NCBI RefSeq assembly: GCF_048751585.1
Contig: NZ_JAZHOB010000009.1
Location: forward strand, 232,329-296,328
Length of the DNA stretch: 64,000 nt
DNA from: G025836975 sp048751585
GTDB taxonomy: Bacteria > Pseudomonadota > Gammaproteobacteria > Burkholderiales > Burkholderiaceae_B
Direction: 5' to 3'
Shown one piece after another: positions 1 through 8,566 of the stretch. Position 1 is the first letter of the stretch. Every line of letters starts with the position of its first letter. Both the position numbers and the translations under genes were made by a program. The notes under the pieces are model-generated. The model had not been told where the DNA came from, did not search any database, and saw only the letters and a list, made by a program, of their open reading frames with translations.

Positions 1-615
1 ATGGTCACCACCAACACCAAGGCGCTGTGGCGCAAAATCTGGGCGCATAAGGACCATGGAAAAAGCTGGGAAGCCGTCTACGAACGCCAGCATCCTCCCG
101 GCTTCCGATGGCTGCATGAAAGCTTCGGCACCAACTGGCGCATGCAGGAAACCCAGGCTGTCATCGGCCGCATCCAGTTGCAGCGCATGCCGGACTGGCA
201 CACGATAAGGCAGGCCCACGCCCGCCGCATATGGAATGCGGCACGGCAACTGCCTGGACTGCGCGTACCGACGCTGCCCAGCCACTGCCACCATGCCGCC
301 TACAAATGCTATGTCTTTGTCGAGCCTGACAAGCTGGCAGAAGGTTGGGACCGCGACCGCATCGTCCAGGAAATCACCGCGCGGGGCGTGCCATGCTACC
401 AGGGTTCATGCTCGGAGGTGTATCTGGAAAAAGCCTTCGATGGAACAGGCTGGCGCCCCGCCCGACGTCTGCCGGTGGCACGCGAGCTGGGGGAAACATC
501 CTTGATGTTCCTGGTCCATCCCACCCTGGAATATCACCACATCACCAGAACCTGCATAGCGCTTGCCGAAGTCATGCACGCAGCAAGCAAAGTCGCGCAA
601 ACCCATGGACACTGA
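1..615 (+). CDS. DegT/DnrJ/EryC1 sugar aminotransferase, 5' end outside the window
   Basis: This is the C-terminal part (204 residues) of a PLP-dependent nucleotide-sugar aminotransferase. The first visible residues, MVTTN, correspond to the GGMVTTN strand that follows the PLP-binding lysine in this family, so the true start and the Schiff-base lysine lie upstream of base 1. Residues 34-60 (PGFRWLHESFGTNWRM, then the QAVIGRIQLQRM helix) are typical of the family's substrate and dimer region. It overlaps the next gene by 11 bp, so the two are probably translationally coupled, and that gene is a sugar dehydratase. Together they look like the tail of a polysaccharide locus such as Bordetella wlb. 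The sugar acted on cannot be told from this fragment. Confidence 0.85.
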   Translation: MVTTNTKALWRKIWAHKDHGKSWEAVYERQHPPGFRWLHESFGTNWRMQETQAVIGRIQLQRMPDWHTIRQAHARRIWNAARQLPGLRVPTLPSHCHHAAYKCYVFVEPDKLAEGWDRDRIVQEITARGVPCYQGSCSEVYLEKAFDGTGWRPARRLPVARELGETSLMFLVHPTLEYHHITRTCIALAEVMHAASKVAQTHGH

Positions 616-2668
616 ACACATCCTGCAGGTTCGCAGCCACGCACTGCGGGAACGCCTGCTTGCGCTTTCCCCGCGCAACAAACGCGCACTGCAGGTTGCC
701 GTGGACATCCTGCTTATATGGCTGGCCTTATGGCTGGCATTTTTTGTCCGCCTGGGCGACCCCTGGGTTGTCCAACCGCTGGGCGCCCATGCCTGGCTGT
801 TTGCCGCCGCCCCATTGACCGCCATCCCGCTCTTCATCCGCTATGGCCTATACCGCGCGGTGATGCGCTATCTGGGGACGGAGGCCCTGACCACGATTGC
901 CCGCGTCGTGACCGCCGCCGCCGCCCTGCTGACCGCCGCCGTATACCTGTACGGCGACGCACCAGCCGTTGTGCCGCGCTCGACCATCGTTATCTATTGG
1001 CTGCTTAGCCTTATGTTCATTGGCGGCCTGCGGATCCTGATGCGTCACTATTTCAACGATGTCCAATTCGGCGAACAAACCCTGCCGCTGATACCCAATG
1101 GCGGTAAACGCAAGGAAGAACGCCCGCGCGTGATCATCTACGGCGCGGGAGCCGCCGGCAATCAGCTATTGCAAGCCCTGCGCCTGGGCGGCGAATTGCT
1201 GCCGGTGGGCTTCATGGACGACAACAAGGACCTGGACGGTCGCGTCATGGCGGGCCTGCAAGTGTACTGTTCCGACCGGATCGACTACATGCTGCGCGAT
1301 ACCGACGCACAGGAAATATTGGTGGCGATTCCATCGGCATCACGCGCGCGCCGCTATCAGATCATGAGCAGGCTGGCTCCCTACGCCATACCGGTACGCA
1401 CCCTGCCCGGACTGATGGACCTGGCCGCCGGCCGAGTCCAAGTCGAAGCCCTGCGCGAAGTGCGCATCGACGACCTGCTCGGGCGCGATCCAGTCGCGCC
1501 GGACCCCACGCTGTTCGCACGCTGCATACACGACCAGGTGGTCATGGTGACCGGGGCGGGCGGGTCCATTGGTTCGGAGCTGTGCCGGCAGATTATGCGC
1601 AGCACACCGCGGATGCTTATATTGTTCGAGCATTCGGAATTTGCGCTATACGCCATACAACGCGAGCTTGAAGCGCATATTGGCAGCGCCGGGCTTTCGG
1701 TGCGGGTCATGCCCGTACTGGGTTCCGTGCGCAACCCCACCCGTCTGCTGGATGTCATGAGCGCCTGGAAAGTGAATACGGTATACCATGCAGCCGCCTA
1801 CAAGCATGTGCCCTTGGTCGAACACAATATCGCCGAAGGCATCGTCAACAACACCTTCGGCACCCTATACGCCGCCCAAGCGGCCTTGCGCGCAGGCGTC
1901 AGCAACTTTGTACTGGTATCCACCGACAAAGCCGTGCGGCCCACCAATGTGATGGGCGGCACCAAGCGCATGGCCGAGCTGGTGTTGCAGGCGTTGGCCA
2001 AGGAGCCAAAGCCCATTCTATACGGCAGCCAGACCGATTCCGCGGCAAACCGAACGCGTTTCACCATGGTGCGTTTCGGCAATGTGCTGGGCTCGTCGGG
2101 CTCGGTCATTCCGCTGTTCAAGCAACAAATACGCCAGGGCGGGCCGGTTACCGTCACGCACCCCGAGATCACGCGCTACTTCATGACCATCCCTGAAGCC
2201 GCCCAACTAGTGATACAGGCAGGGTCCATGGGCATGGGCGGCGACGTCTTCGTGCTGGACATGGGCGAACCCGTGAAGATTGCCGAGCTGGCTGAGAAAA
2301 TGATCCAGCTGTCGGGCTTAAGTGTGCGCAATCCGGACAACGCCGACGGCGACATCGATATCCGCTACACCGGGCTGCGCCCCGGCGAGAAACTGTATGA
2401 AGAATTGTTGATCGGCGATAACGTATCGCCCACCGACCATCCCATGATCATGCGCGCGAATGAAAAGCACCTGTCCTGGAAGGCTCTGAAAGAAGCATTG
2501 ACGGGGCTGGATGCCGCAATTCGCGCGGATGATTATCCGCGTTCGCGCGAGCTGTTCTATGAATTGGTGGATGGCTACACGGCCAATAATGAGATTGTGG
2601 ACTTGATTTACCAGGAGCGTGCAAGCGGCGCTATAGCGAGGGCTCCAGCCTTGTCCACCACCGGCTGA
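605..2668 (+). CDS. WbpM/FlaA1-type membrane nucleotide-sugar 4,6-dehydratase (CapD family)
   Basis: A 687-residue polytopic dehydratase that would convert a UDP-HexNAc to its 4-keto-6-deoxy form at the inner membrane. About four N-terminal membrane segments (residues 20-150) are followed by a CoA-binding-like Rossmann fold (IIYGAGAAG) and then the catalytic SDR domain (GAGGSIGSELC; STDKAVRPTNVMGGTKR, with Met in place of the usual Tyr as in WbpM). The ATG at 605 is preferred over upstream codons at 563 because homologues begin near there and it overlaps the upstream stop by only 11 bp. It resembles Bordetella WlbL and Pseudomonas WbpM. A paralogue lies at 10323-12182, so the genome carries two such enzymes in one region. 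Confidence 0.9.
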   Translation: MDTEHILQVRSHALRERLLALSPRNKRALQVAVDILLIWLALWLAFFVRLGDPWVVQPLGAHAWLFAAAPLTAIPLFIRYGLYRAVMRYLGTEALTTIARVVTAAAALLTAAVYLYGDAPAVVPRSTIVIYWLLSLMFIGGLRILMRHYFNDVQFGEQTLPLIPNGGKRKEERPRVIIYGAGAAGNQLLQALRLGGELLPVGFMDDNKDLDGRVMAGLQVYCSDRIDYMLRDTDAQEILVAIPSASRARRYQIMSRLAPYAIPVRTLPGLMDLAAGRVQVEALREVRIDDLLGRDPVAPDPTLFARCIHDQVVMVTGAGGSIGSELCRQIMRSTPRMLILFEHSEFALYAIQRELEAHIGSAGLSVRVMPVLGSVRNPTRLLDVMSAWKVNTVYHAAAYKHVPLVEHNIAEGIVNNTFGTLYAAQAALRAGVSNFVLVSTDKAVRPTNVMGGTKRMAELVLQALAKEPKPILYGSQTDSAANRTRFTMVRFGNVLGSSGSVIPLFKQQIRQGGPVTVTHPEITRYFMTIPEAAQLVIQAGSMGMGGDVFVLDMGEPVKIAELAEKMIQLSGLSVRNPDNADGDIDIRYTGLRPGEKLYEELLIGDNVSPTDHPMIMRANEKHLSWKALKEALTGLDAAIRADDYPRSRELFYELVDGYTANNEIVDLIYQERASGAIARAPALSTTG

Positions 2669-2729
2669 TTCATGCTGTGGACACGGTATTGTCAGCTCTT
2701 CAGACTTCAGGCCACATCCTGTCGCCACT

Positions 2730-2763
2730 AACGAATATGCCCGCTTTAGCGGGCATATTCGTT
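2730..2763. terminator. Bidirectional hairpin terminator between convergent genes
   Basis: A perfect 15-bp stem: AACGAATATGCCCGC pairs with GCGGGCATATTCGTT around a TTTA loop. The stem ends in T residues on the plus strand and in TT then AGTG on the minus strand. It sits between the stop of the dehydratase gene (2668) and the stop of the minus-strand Bug receptor (2782), as expected for a shared rho-independent terminator. Confidence 0.85.
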
Positions 2764-2781
2764 TAACAAGGCTTTCGTTGC

Positions 2782-3774
2782 CTACTCCACTTTTATCCCC
2801 GCCTTCTTGATGACGTCGCCCCACACCTGGATCTCCGACACCACGAATTCACCGAACTGCTTGCTGCTGCCTTCGTAGGCATCCAGGCCGCGTTTCTGGA
2901 AGTCCTGCTGGACCTCTGCACTGGCGAAGACGCGCTGCATGGCGTCGCCCAGCTTCTTGGCGATTTCGCCGTCCACGCCCTTGGGCGCAAACAGGCCGAA
3001 CCACAGCGTTGCGTCGAAGCCTTTGATGCCCTGCTCGTCGAAGGTCTTTACATCGGGCAGTACGGCCGAACGTTTCATGGTCGTAACGCCCAGCGCCTTG
3101 ATCTTGCCTGACTGCACATAGGGCAGCGCGGTGGGAAGGGGTTCGAGCAGAAAGTCGATTTGCCCGCCCATCAGGTCGGTCATCGCCGGAGCGCCGCCTT
3201 TATAAGGTATGTGCATCCATTTTGCCCCGGTGCGCAGCTTCAGCATTTCGGTCTTGATGTGATGGCTGGTGCCCGCGCCCGCCGAACCGTAGTTGATGGT
3301 GCCGGGCTCCTTCTTGTCGACCTCGACCAACTGGCCCAGGCTGCTCCATTTGGAATTGGATGCCACCACGAGAAGGCTGGCCGCCGAACCGATGCCGCCC
3401 AAGGCGACAAAATCCTTGGTGGGCGAATAGCCCAGATTCTTGTACAGATTGGGCGCCACGGCGATCGTGCTGCTGGCGCCCAACAATACCGTGTAGCCGT
3501 CCGGCTCGCTGGTGGCCGCGGCCATGGTGCCTATGGTGCCGCCCGCACCGGCGCGATTCTCGACAACGATGCTGACGCCCAGTTCTTTGCCCAAATAGCT
3601 GGCCGTCAAGCGGGCCACGGTATCGTTGATGCCGCCCGCCGGAAACGGCACGATCATCCTTAAGGCCCGGTCGGGCCAGGCCTGGGCCGCGCCCGCGGCG
3701 CACAGCGCCAATGCAATCAGACTGCCTTTCAATAGCGCGCGCAAGCGCGTTCGAGAACGTGTAGTGTTGCTCAT
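2782..3774 (-). CDS. Bug/TctC-family periplasmic solute receptor
   Basis: A 330-residue extracytoplasmic binding protein of the tripartite tricarboxylate transporter family. It has a basic N-terminus, a hydrophobic signal core and a probable cleavage after AGAAQA (near residue 32), then the family's first strand (ALRMIVPFPAGGINDTVAR) and the GYTVLLG and YGSAGAGTSHH ligand-site loops. It follows the RraA-like gene on the same strand with an 88-bp gap, so the two are probably one operon under the LysR-type promoter at 4602-4667. No TctA/TctB membrane partners are nearby, as is usual for the many orphan Bug proteins of Alcaligenaceae. The ligand is probably a small carboxylate or related compound, but this is inferred from the family only. 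Confidence 0.92.
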   Translation of the reverse strand: MSNTTRSRTRLRALLKGSLIALALCAAGAAQAWPDRALRMIVPFPAGGINDTVARLTASYLGKELGVSIVVENRAGAGGTIGTMAAATSEPDGYTVLLGASSTIAVAPNLYKNLGYSPTKDFVALGGIGSAASLLVVASNSKWSSLGQLVEVDKKEPGTINYGSAGAGTSHHIKTEMLKLRTGAKWMHIPYKGGAPAMTDLMGGQIDFLLEPLPTALPYVQSGKIKALGVTTMKRSAVLPDVKTFDEQGIKGFDATLWFGLFAPKGVDGEIAKKLGDAMQRVFASAEVQQDFQKRGLDAYEGSSKQFGEFVVSEIQVWGDVIKKAGIKVE

Positions 3775-3862
3775 AGTCTCCTCCGTTGTGGTTGAACCCG
3801 GCGCAGGCCCACAGGCATATGCTTGCCCTTGCGCGCCCCGCCCGGCCTTACTTCTTTATTGC

Positions 3863-4537
3863 TTAAACATGACCATATTTCTGCAGCGCCTCGGCCAGCG
3901 ACATACCCTTGCTCAAGCTGTCGCGGATATCGATCTCCTGCTGGGTCAGTACTTCGGACTTTTCCAGTACCTCTTGCACAATGGCTTGCGGGATGACCAG
4001 CGCGCCATCGTCGTCGCCCAGGATGAAATCGCCCGGCTCGACGGCCACGCGCCTGCCGGTGGCGCCTGTCAGGAAGACCGGCACGTTCCATGCATTGACC
4101 TTCCAGCGGCTGATGGACTGCACCGGCGTGCGGAAGCGCCCGAACACCGTGAAACCCAGAGCATTGATCCAGCTGGTATCGCGCAGCCCGCCATCGACCA
4201 GTGCGCCCACGCTGCCCTTCTCCTTCATGCCGATGGAAATGAGTTCGCCGAAATAGCAAATGCCATCGCCGTCGCCCGACCAGACCGATACGTCGCCTTC
4301 CGACAGACCCGCGCAGGCCTTCATTTTTTCGGCATCACCGCCAAAGCCGTAGGGCGTCATCTGCCCGCGAATGGTGTAGGCCCAGCCCGCCAGACGCTCT
4401 GTGCCTGTCTGGCGCTGAAAACCCGATTGCAAGCCCTGATCGGGGTAGCCCATCTCGTCCAGCACATCGGCCACATTGGACGTATCGATCTTGAGAAACC
4501 GCTCGCGGATCGACTTTTTTACTTCCTTGTCTAACAT
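3863..4537 (-). CDS. RraA-like protein (HMG aldolase / oxaloacetate decarboxylase family)
   Basis: A 224-residue protein of the RraA-like fold. Family members that act on small molecules are metal-dependent aldolases or decarboxylases of 4-hydroxy-4-methyl-2-oxoglutarate and oxaloacetate. Visible features are the N-terminal SNVADVLDEMG segment, GALVDGGLRDT (the G-G-x-R-D metal/substrate loop), and DFILGDDDGALVIP near the C-terminus, all matching the enzymatic branch. The ATG at 4537 is chosen because CAGGAG lies 7 nt upstream and because the extra residues available from 4672 are unlike the family. It is the first gene of a minus-strand pair with the Bug receptor. The promoter carries the LysR composite site. 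The exact substrate is unknown. Confidence 0.85.
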   Translation of the reverse strand: MLDKEVKKSIRERFLKIDTSNVADVLDEMGYPDQGLQSGFQRQTGTERLAGWAYTIRGQMTPYGFGGDAEKMKACAGLSEGDVSVWSGDGDGICYFGELISIGMKEKGSVGALVDGGLRDTSWINALGFTVFGRFRTPVQSISRWKVNAWNVPVFLTGATGRRVAVEPGDFILGDDDGALVIPQAIVQEVLEKSEVLTQQEIDIRDSLSKGMSLAEALQKYGHV

Positions 4538-4601
4538 TACTGAACTCCTGTTTGCTTTCATGACGGCAACGCGCCCCATGGGGCATGACTTGCATGGTTT
4601 C

Positions 4602-4667
4602 ATCTTAGTGACGAGCATACGGCGGGACAAACGATTTAAAGTATGCGATGCTATTAGCTTGGCTAAT
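4602..4667 (-). promoter_or_regulatory. rraA-operon promoter with LysR composite operator (mirror copy 1)
   Basis: Read on the minus strand, the palindrome ATTAGC-TTG-GCTAAT (4653-4667, a T-N11-A LysR box) is followed after exactly 15 nt by AAATCGTTTGTCCC (4624-4637). The latter contains a -35-like TTTGTC, and after an 18-nt spacer there is a -10-like TAAGAT (4602-4607). The same elements with the same spacings occur, reading the other way, at 5664-5729 in front of the aspartate dehydrogenase gene. Confidence 0.8.
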
Positions 4668-4708
4668 GCCATGAACGGACGCGGTCTTGAATCACCCCAG
4701 GCGAGCCT

Positions 4709-5668
4709 ATGAGCAGACGTCTTCCCCCACTACTTGCCACGCGGTACTTTGAAGCCGCCGCCCGGCACCTTTCGTTTACGCTGGCCGCCGAAGAGCTGTT
4801 CGTGACGCAGGGCGCAATCAGCCTGCAGATACGAAAGCTGGAAGAATTCCTGGGCACCCCGCTATTCATCAGGCATGCGCGCGGCATAGAGCTTACCGGC
4901 CCCGGCATGCAGTTCTACGAAGCCTGCCATGTGCTGCTGGACGGCCTGGAAAAAGCCATGCGCGACATGACCCGGCCAGACCACCAGCAAACGCTTACGG
5001 TCAGCACCATACCCACCATCGGCACCCTGTGGCTGATGCCCAGGCTTGCATCGTTCACCTCGCTGCATCCCGACATCGAAGTGCGGGTAGTGTCCGATAT
5101 CCGGCCCGCCGACATGCATTCCGACAACATTGACCTGGCTTTGCGCGCCGGCAAGCTGCCCGGCCAACGCTATCCCGCCCATTTCCCTTCCGTTGACCTG
5201 GTCATGCTGGAAAAATGGACCGACATCGAAGCCGACCTGCTGTTCCACGACGTGATGGTCCCCGTGGCGTCCAAGAAGTGGTATGCCACCCAGCCGCCCA
5301 TACGCCACGTGAACGACTTCAGCACAGCGGCGCTGGTGCACACGGCCAGCCGGCCCAAGGCCTGGCCCGAATGGCTGAAGGCTTACGGAGTCGACTACAC
5401 ACCCACGGGACATGAGCCCGAATACGGCCACTTCTATATTTCCCTGCGCGCCGCGCAGGACCATAAAGGCATCGCGCTTATTCCCGGTGTCCTGCTGCAC
5501 GGCTATCCGGGACGCAACGAACTTGAGATCCTGCTGCCCGGCATCGAACCGGTCAGAAGCGCCGGCGACTACTACCTGCTGCAGCGCAGCTCGTCGCGCA
5601 AGCGCGCCGCCATGCAGAAGTTCAGGGACTGGGTCCTGGACGAAGCAAAGAAAACAGCCAGCCATTAG
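4709..5668 (+). CDS. LysR-type transcriptional regulator (GcvA-like)
   Basis: A 319-residue LysR regulator. Residues 1-65 form the winged helix-turn-helix (FEAAARHLSFTLAAEELFVTQGAISLQIRKLE) and the remainder the inducer-binding domain. The 'ARHLSFT..AEELFVTQGAIS' pattern places it in the GcvA-like branch. It lies between two target operons, rraA-bug (divergent) and nadX-SDR (codirectional, downstream). Each of these has the same ATTAGC-N3-GCTAAT site, and the second site overlaps this gene's own stop codon. It is therefore very likely the regulator of both. The inducer is unknown but is presumably the compound taken up or degraded by this regulon. The ATG at 4709 gives the canonical family start. 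Confidence 0.92.
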   Translation: MSRRLPPLLATRYFEAAARHLSFTLAAEELFVTQGAISLQIRKLEEFLGTPLFIRHARGIELTGPGMQFYEACHVLLDGLEKAMRDMTRPDHQQTLTVSTIPTIGTLWLMPRLASFTSLHPDIEVRVVSDIRPADMHSDNIDLALRAGKLPGQRYPAHFPSVDLVMLEKWTDIEADLLFHDVMVPVASKKWYATQPPIRHVNDFSTAALVHTASRPKAWPEWLKAYGVDYTPTGHEPEYGHFYISLRAAQDHKGIALIPGVLLHGYPGRNELEILLPGIEPVRSAGDYYLLQRSSSRKRAAMQKFRDWVLDEAKKTASH

Positions 5669-5729
5669 CCAGGCTAATCGGCGAAGCGATAACAAATCGT
5701 TTGTCCCCCGCCTATCGGTTTCCTAGAAT
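5664..5729 (+). promoter_or_regulatory. nadX-operon promoter with LysR composite operator (mirror copy 2)
   Basis: ATTAGC-CAG-GCTAAT (5664-5678) overlaps the stop codon of the LysR gene. It is followed after 15 nt by AAATCGTTTGTCCC (5694-5707), in which TTTGTC (5700-5705) serves as a -35 element, and after 18 nt by TAGAAT (5724-5729) as a -10. Every element and spacing matches the minus-strand copy at 4602-4667, which argues that both promoters are controlled by the LysR protein encoded between them. Confidence 0.82.
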
Positions 5730-5781
5730 GGGATCCTCCGGTTGCCATGCCGGAAGAACTTCATGAAACAAGGAAACAGCA

Positions 5782-6585
5782 ATGGATGACATACGCATAG
5801 GGATAGCGGGCTTTGGCGCCATAGGCCGATCGGTGGCGCGCCATATCGCCCAGGGCATCGAGGGTATCCGGCTTGCCGCCGTCGGCGTGCGCAACCCCCA
5901 ACAGCCGCCCGAGTTCGACTGGGGCGGCAAGCCGCCTGCGTTCACATTATTGGACGGACTGGAGCCTCATTGCGATGTGGTGATCGAATGCGCCCCCGCG
6001 CACCTTCTGCCCAGCATCACCATCCCTGTGCTAAAGGCCGGAAAGAAAGTCATTACGCTAAGCAGCGGCGCCTTGCTGGCGCATCCTGAACTGATGGACT
6101 TGGCCAGGCGGCACAAGGGCCAGATACTGGTTCCCTCGGGCGCCATTCTTGGGTTGGACGCCATACTGGGCGCGGCCGAAGGAACAATACAGTCCGTCAA
6201 GATGACCTCGCGCAAGCCGACACGCGGCTTCGTCGGCGCCCCGTTTCTTGAGCAGCGCGGCATCGATGTTCTGAACCTTAAAGAACCCACGCTTATATTC
6301 TCCGGCACAGCTCGTGAAGCGGCGGCGGGCTTCCCCGCCAACCTTAATGTTGCCGTCAGCGTATCGCTTGCAGGCATCGGCCCCGATAAAACACAGCTAG
6401 AGGTATGGGCCGACCCCAACCTGGAACGCAACACCCATCATATCCAGGTCGTGTCCGACTCCGCGCTGCTTTCCATGGAAATCCAGAACATTCCATCGGA
6501 AAACCCCAAGACGGGCCGCATCACCGCTCAAAGCGTCATCGCCCTTTTACGCAAAATGCGTGCGCCGCTATGCGTAGGCACCTAA
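5782..6585 (+). CDS. nadX: Aspartate dehydrogenase (NadX family)
   Basis: A 267-residue NAD(P)-dependent L-aspartate dehydrogenase. The enzyme converts aspartate to iminoaspartate or oxaloacetate plus ammonia. The N-terminal Rossmann motif GIAGFGAIG (residues 6-14) is followed by the family's VVIECAPAHLL and VPSGAILGLDAI segments and by the RNTHHIQV catalytic-histidine region near residue 215. The ATG at 5782 has AAGGAAAC just upstream. Its regulation together with an RraA-like decarboxylase/aldolase and a Bug receptor suggests catabolism of a dicarboxylate or amino-dicarboxylate rather than NAD synthesis. No nadA or nadC is near. The pathway assignment is inference. Confidence 0.88.
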   Translation: MDDIRIGIAGFGAIGRSVARHIAQGIEGIRLAAVGVRNPQQPPEFDWGGKPPAFTLLDGLEPHCDVVIECAPAHLLPSITIPVLKAGKKVITLSSGALLAHPELMDLARRHKGQILVPSGAILGLDAILGAAEGTIQSVKMTSRKPTRGFVGAPFLEQRGIDVLNLKEPTLIFSGTAREAAAGFPANLNVAVSVSLAGIGPDKTQLEVWADPNLERNTHHIQVVSDSALLSMEIQNIPSENPKTGRITAQSVIALLRKMRAPLCVGT

Positions 6586-6608
6586 GTTACCAGCCAAGGG
6601 AAAAGACC

Positions 6609-7394
6609 ATGGATTTTGGATTGAACAACAAGACCGCGCTGGTGCATGGCGCGGGCGGCGGCCTGGGCGGGGCTATTGCCCTGACGCTGGCCGCCGAAGG
6701 CGCCACAGTTGTGGTGTGCGACATCAACGAAGACCTGCTTTCGAAAACATGCAAGGCCATCGAAGCAGCCGGCGGCAAGGCCATCGGCAAGCAATGGGAC
6801 CTGGCCCGCATCGACCAGTTCGAGCAATGGCACAACGAGGTGGTCGAGGCCGCGGGCCCCATCGACATCCTGTGCAATAACACCGGCGGCCCCCCGCCCA
6901 GCCTGGTGCGGAATGTGGATCGCGGAGTCTGGGAAAAACACTTCCAGGAGATGGTTCTGTCTGTAATCAGCATGACCGATCTGGCGCTGCCGCATATGCT
7001 GGAACAAGGCTGGGGGCGCATCATCACCAGCGCCTCGTCCGGTGTCATCGCGCCCATTGCCAACCTGGGCCTGTCCAATTCACTGCGCAGCGCACTGGTA
7101 GGCTGGTCCAAAACACTGGCGCGCGAGGTCGGACCCAAAGGCGTCACCAGCAATGTGCTGGTTCCCGGCCGTATCGCCACGGGCCGCATTGTTGCCCTGG
7201 ACGAAGCCAAGGCCGGGCGCGAGAATCGCAGCGTGGAAAGCGTAATGGAAGAAAGCGTGGGAACGATACCCGTGAAGCGCTATGGAAAACCGTCGGAGTA
7301 CGGAGCTGCGGCGACTTTTCTTGCCAGCCAGCAGGCTTCCTATATTACGGGCTCGGTTGTAAGGGTGGATGGGGGGCTGATTGCGAACGTTTGA
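6609..7394 (+). CDS. Atypical short-chain dehydrogenase/reductase lacking the YxxxK pair
   Basis: A 261-residue SDR-fold protein with a clear N-terminal cofactor loop (ALVHGAGGGLGG), the VCDINED and NNTGG strands, and the C-terminal ITGSVVRVDGG motif. The catalytic segment is unusual. Where most SDRs have Ser, then Tyr-x-x-x-Lys, this protein has ASSGVIAPIANLGLSNSLR with neither Tyr nor Lys. A divergent SDR branch with an N-L-x-L-S-N core exists, so the change may be functional rather than decay. The ATG at 6609, after AAGGGA, is taken as the start, 23 bp after nadX, so the two genes form one operon. Its last 50 bp overlap the convergent wzz-like gene. Confidence 0.82.
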   Translation: MDFGLNNKTALVHGAGGGLGGAIALTLAAEGATVVVCDINEDLLSKTCKAIEAAGGKAIGKQWDLARIDQFEQWHNEVVEAAGPIDILCNNTGGPPPSLVRNVDRGVWEKHFQEMVLSVISMTDLALPHMLEQGWGRIITSASSGVIAPIANLGLSNSLRSALVGWSKTLAREVGPKGVTSNVLVPGRIATGRIVALDEAKAGRENRSVESVMEESVGTIPVKRYGKPSEYGAAATFLASQQASYITGSVVRVDGGLIANV

Positions 7395-8469
7395 TGGCCC
7401 CCATGATCAATACCCAAAAGCACCCCAACATACTCCCAAGCAATACCCCCAGCACAATAATGAGCAGGCGCTTGGGGGAGTCCCGTGATGTCGGGTAGGT
7501 TGGCGTCAATTGATACCGATAGCTCAACGAAGGTGTAAGTTGATGATTTTGCAGCGCTTCAAGCTGCTTAAGCTCGTATTGAATTTCGTGGTAACGCGGA
7601 GGATAGACCAGCGGCCGCTCACGAAGGGCCTGCAGTTCTGCGGTTAGGTATTTTTCCCCCAGCATGAATAGCCTATCGACGCTGCGAAGCTCGACGATGG
7701 TATTACCCGGCACCGCAAGCCCCACCGCGTAGTCGGTAACACCGGCCTGCTTTGCGGTATACAGCGCTGTTTCAACAATTATGATCTGGCTGGCTCGCTG
7801 GCTAATAATTCCGGATTCTATTTCAGCCAGGCTGGCCTTGCGAGCCTGGATGCCCGCTTTCAAGCGGTCCAAAAAGGCTGAGTCACTTCGCTCAAGCGCC
7901 CGTGCATTCACGTACTCTATATATTCTTTCAAGTTTCGCTGCGCCGCCTGGGGGCTGTCCGTCGCAAACGATATCTTGTAGTAAGGCACTATCTGATTTT
8001 TCTGGGGCGCCGAGACAACCGGGGTAATGCGCGCCATGTGCTCCAGTAAGGCGGTCGCCTCAAGATTACCCAACCCTTCCTGGCGTTCGATGAATTCTTT
8101 CGTTTCAGACAAAAAGCGCTGTTTAAGCAGTGGCGTGGCGCTAAGCTCCACAAATTCGTCAAACAATCCAGACGCGAATGCCGCTGCGTCAATAAATTCT
8201 TCTTTGTCCGCTCTGGCAAGCGTCCGCCGCCGTTCAAGGTAGGCCGCAATGTCCTCGACCCTGGGAGCCATGACATACGCAATTGACGTCCATTTCTGTG
8301 GCGCCGCGAATGCATAAGCAAGGGCAAGCAGCGTGGTGCAGCCCGCAATCAGCAAAACTGCCGTACGCCCCCGCCACAAATGACGGAATATTTCCACCAA
8401 ATCGATGTCATCACTATGGAATTGGAGTACTGACCTTGCTTGTTCGTATTTATTCATTCTTGGTTGCAT
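7345..8469 (-). CDS. wzz: Wzz/chain-length-determinant family protein (copy 1)
   Basis: A 374-residue polysaccharide co-polymerase of the Wzz family, which sets O-antigen chain length by acting on Wzy at the inner membrane. The N-terminal cytoplasmic stretch (DDIDLVEIFRHLWRGR) leads into TM1 (residues ~38-58), then comes a long periplasmic helical region, and finally TM2 (LLIIVLGVLLGSMLGCFWVL) near the C-terminus. The ATG at 8469 is used, with weak ribosome-binding support. A TTG at 8478 and an ATG at 8457 are alternatives. The gene is divergent from an HTH regulator, across a 167-bp interval that holds two palindromic operators, and its 3' end runs 50 bp into the SDR gene. A second Wzz-like gene follows the regulator. 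Confidence 0.85.
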   Translation of the reverse strand: MQPRMNKYEQARSVLQFHSDDIDLVEIFRHLWRGRTAVLLIAGCTTLLALAYAFAAPQKWTSIAYVMAPRVEDIAAYLERRRTLARADKEEFIDAAAFASGLFDEFVELSATPLLKQRFLSETKEFIERQEGLGNLEATALLEHMARITPVVSAPQKNQIVPYYKISFATDSPQAAQRNLKEYIEYVNARALERSDSAFLDRLKAGIQARKASLAEIESGIISQRASQIIIVETALYTAKQAGVTDYAVGLAVPGNTIVELRSVDRLFMLGEKYLTAELQALRERPLVYPPRYHEIQYELKQLEALQNHQLTPSLSYRYQLTPTYPTSRDSPKRLLIIVLGVLLGSMLGCFWVLIMGAIKRSQSAPHPPLQPSP

Positions 8470-8566
8470 CGGTTCCAAACAAGCCAGTTTTCCGGGACGA
8501 ATTGGCCAAGGCAGTTCATTGATTCCAGATAAGGGCTTCCCCCGCCTTTGGAAACCGAGTTGATAT

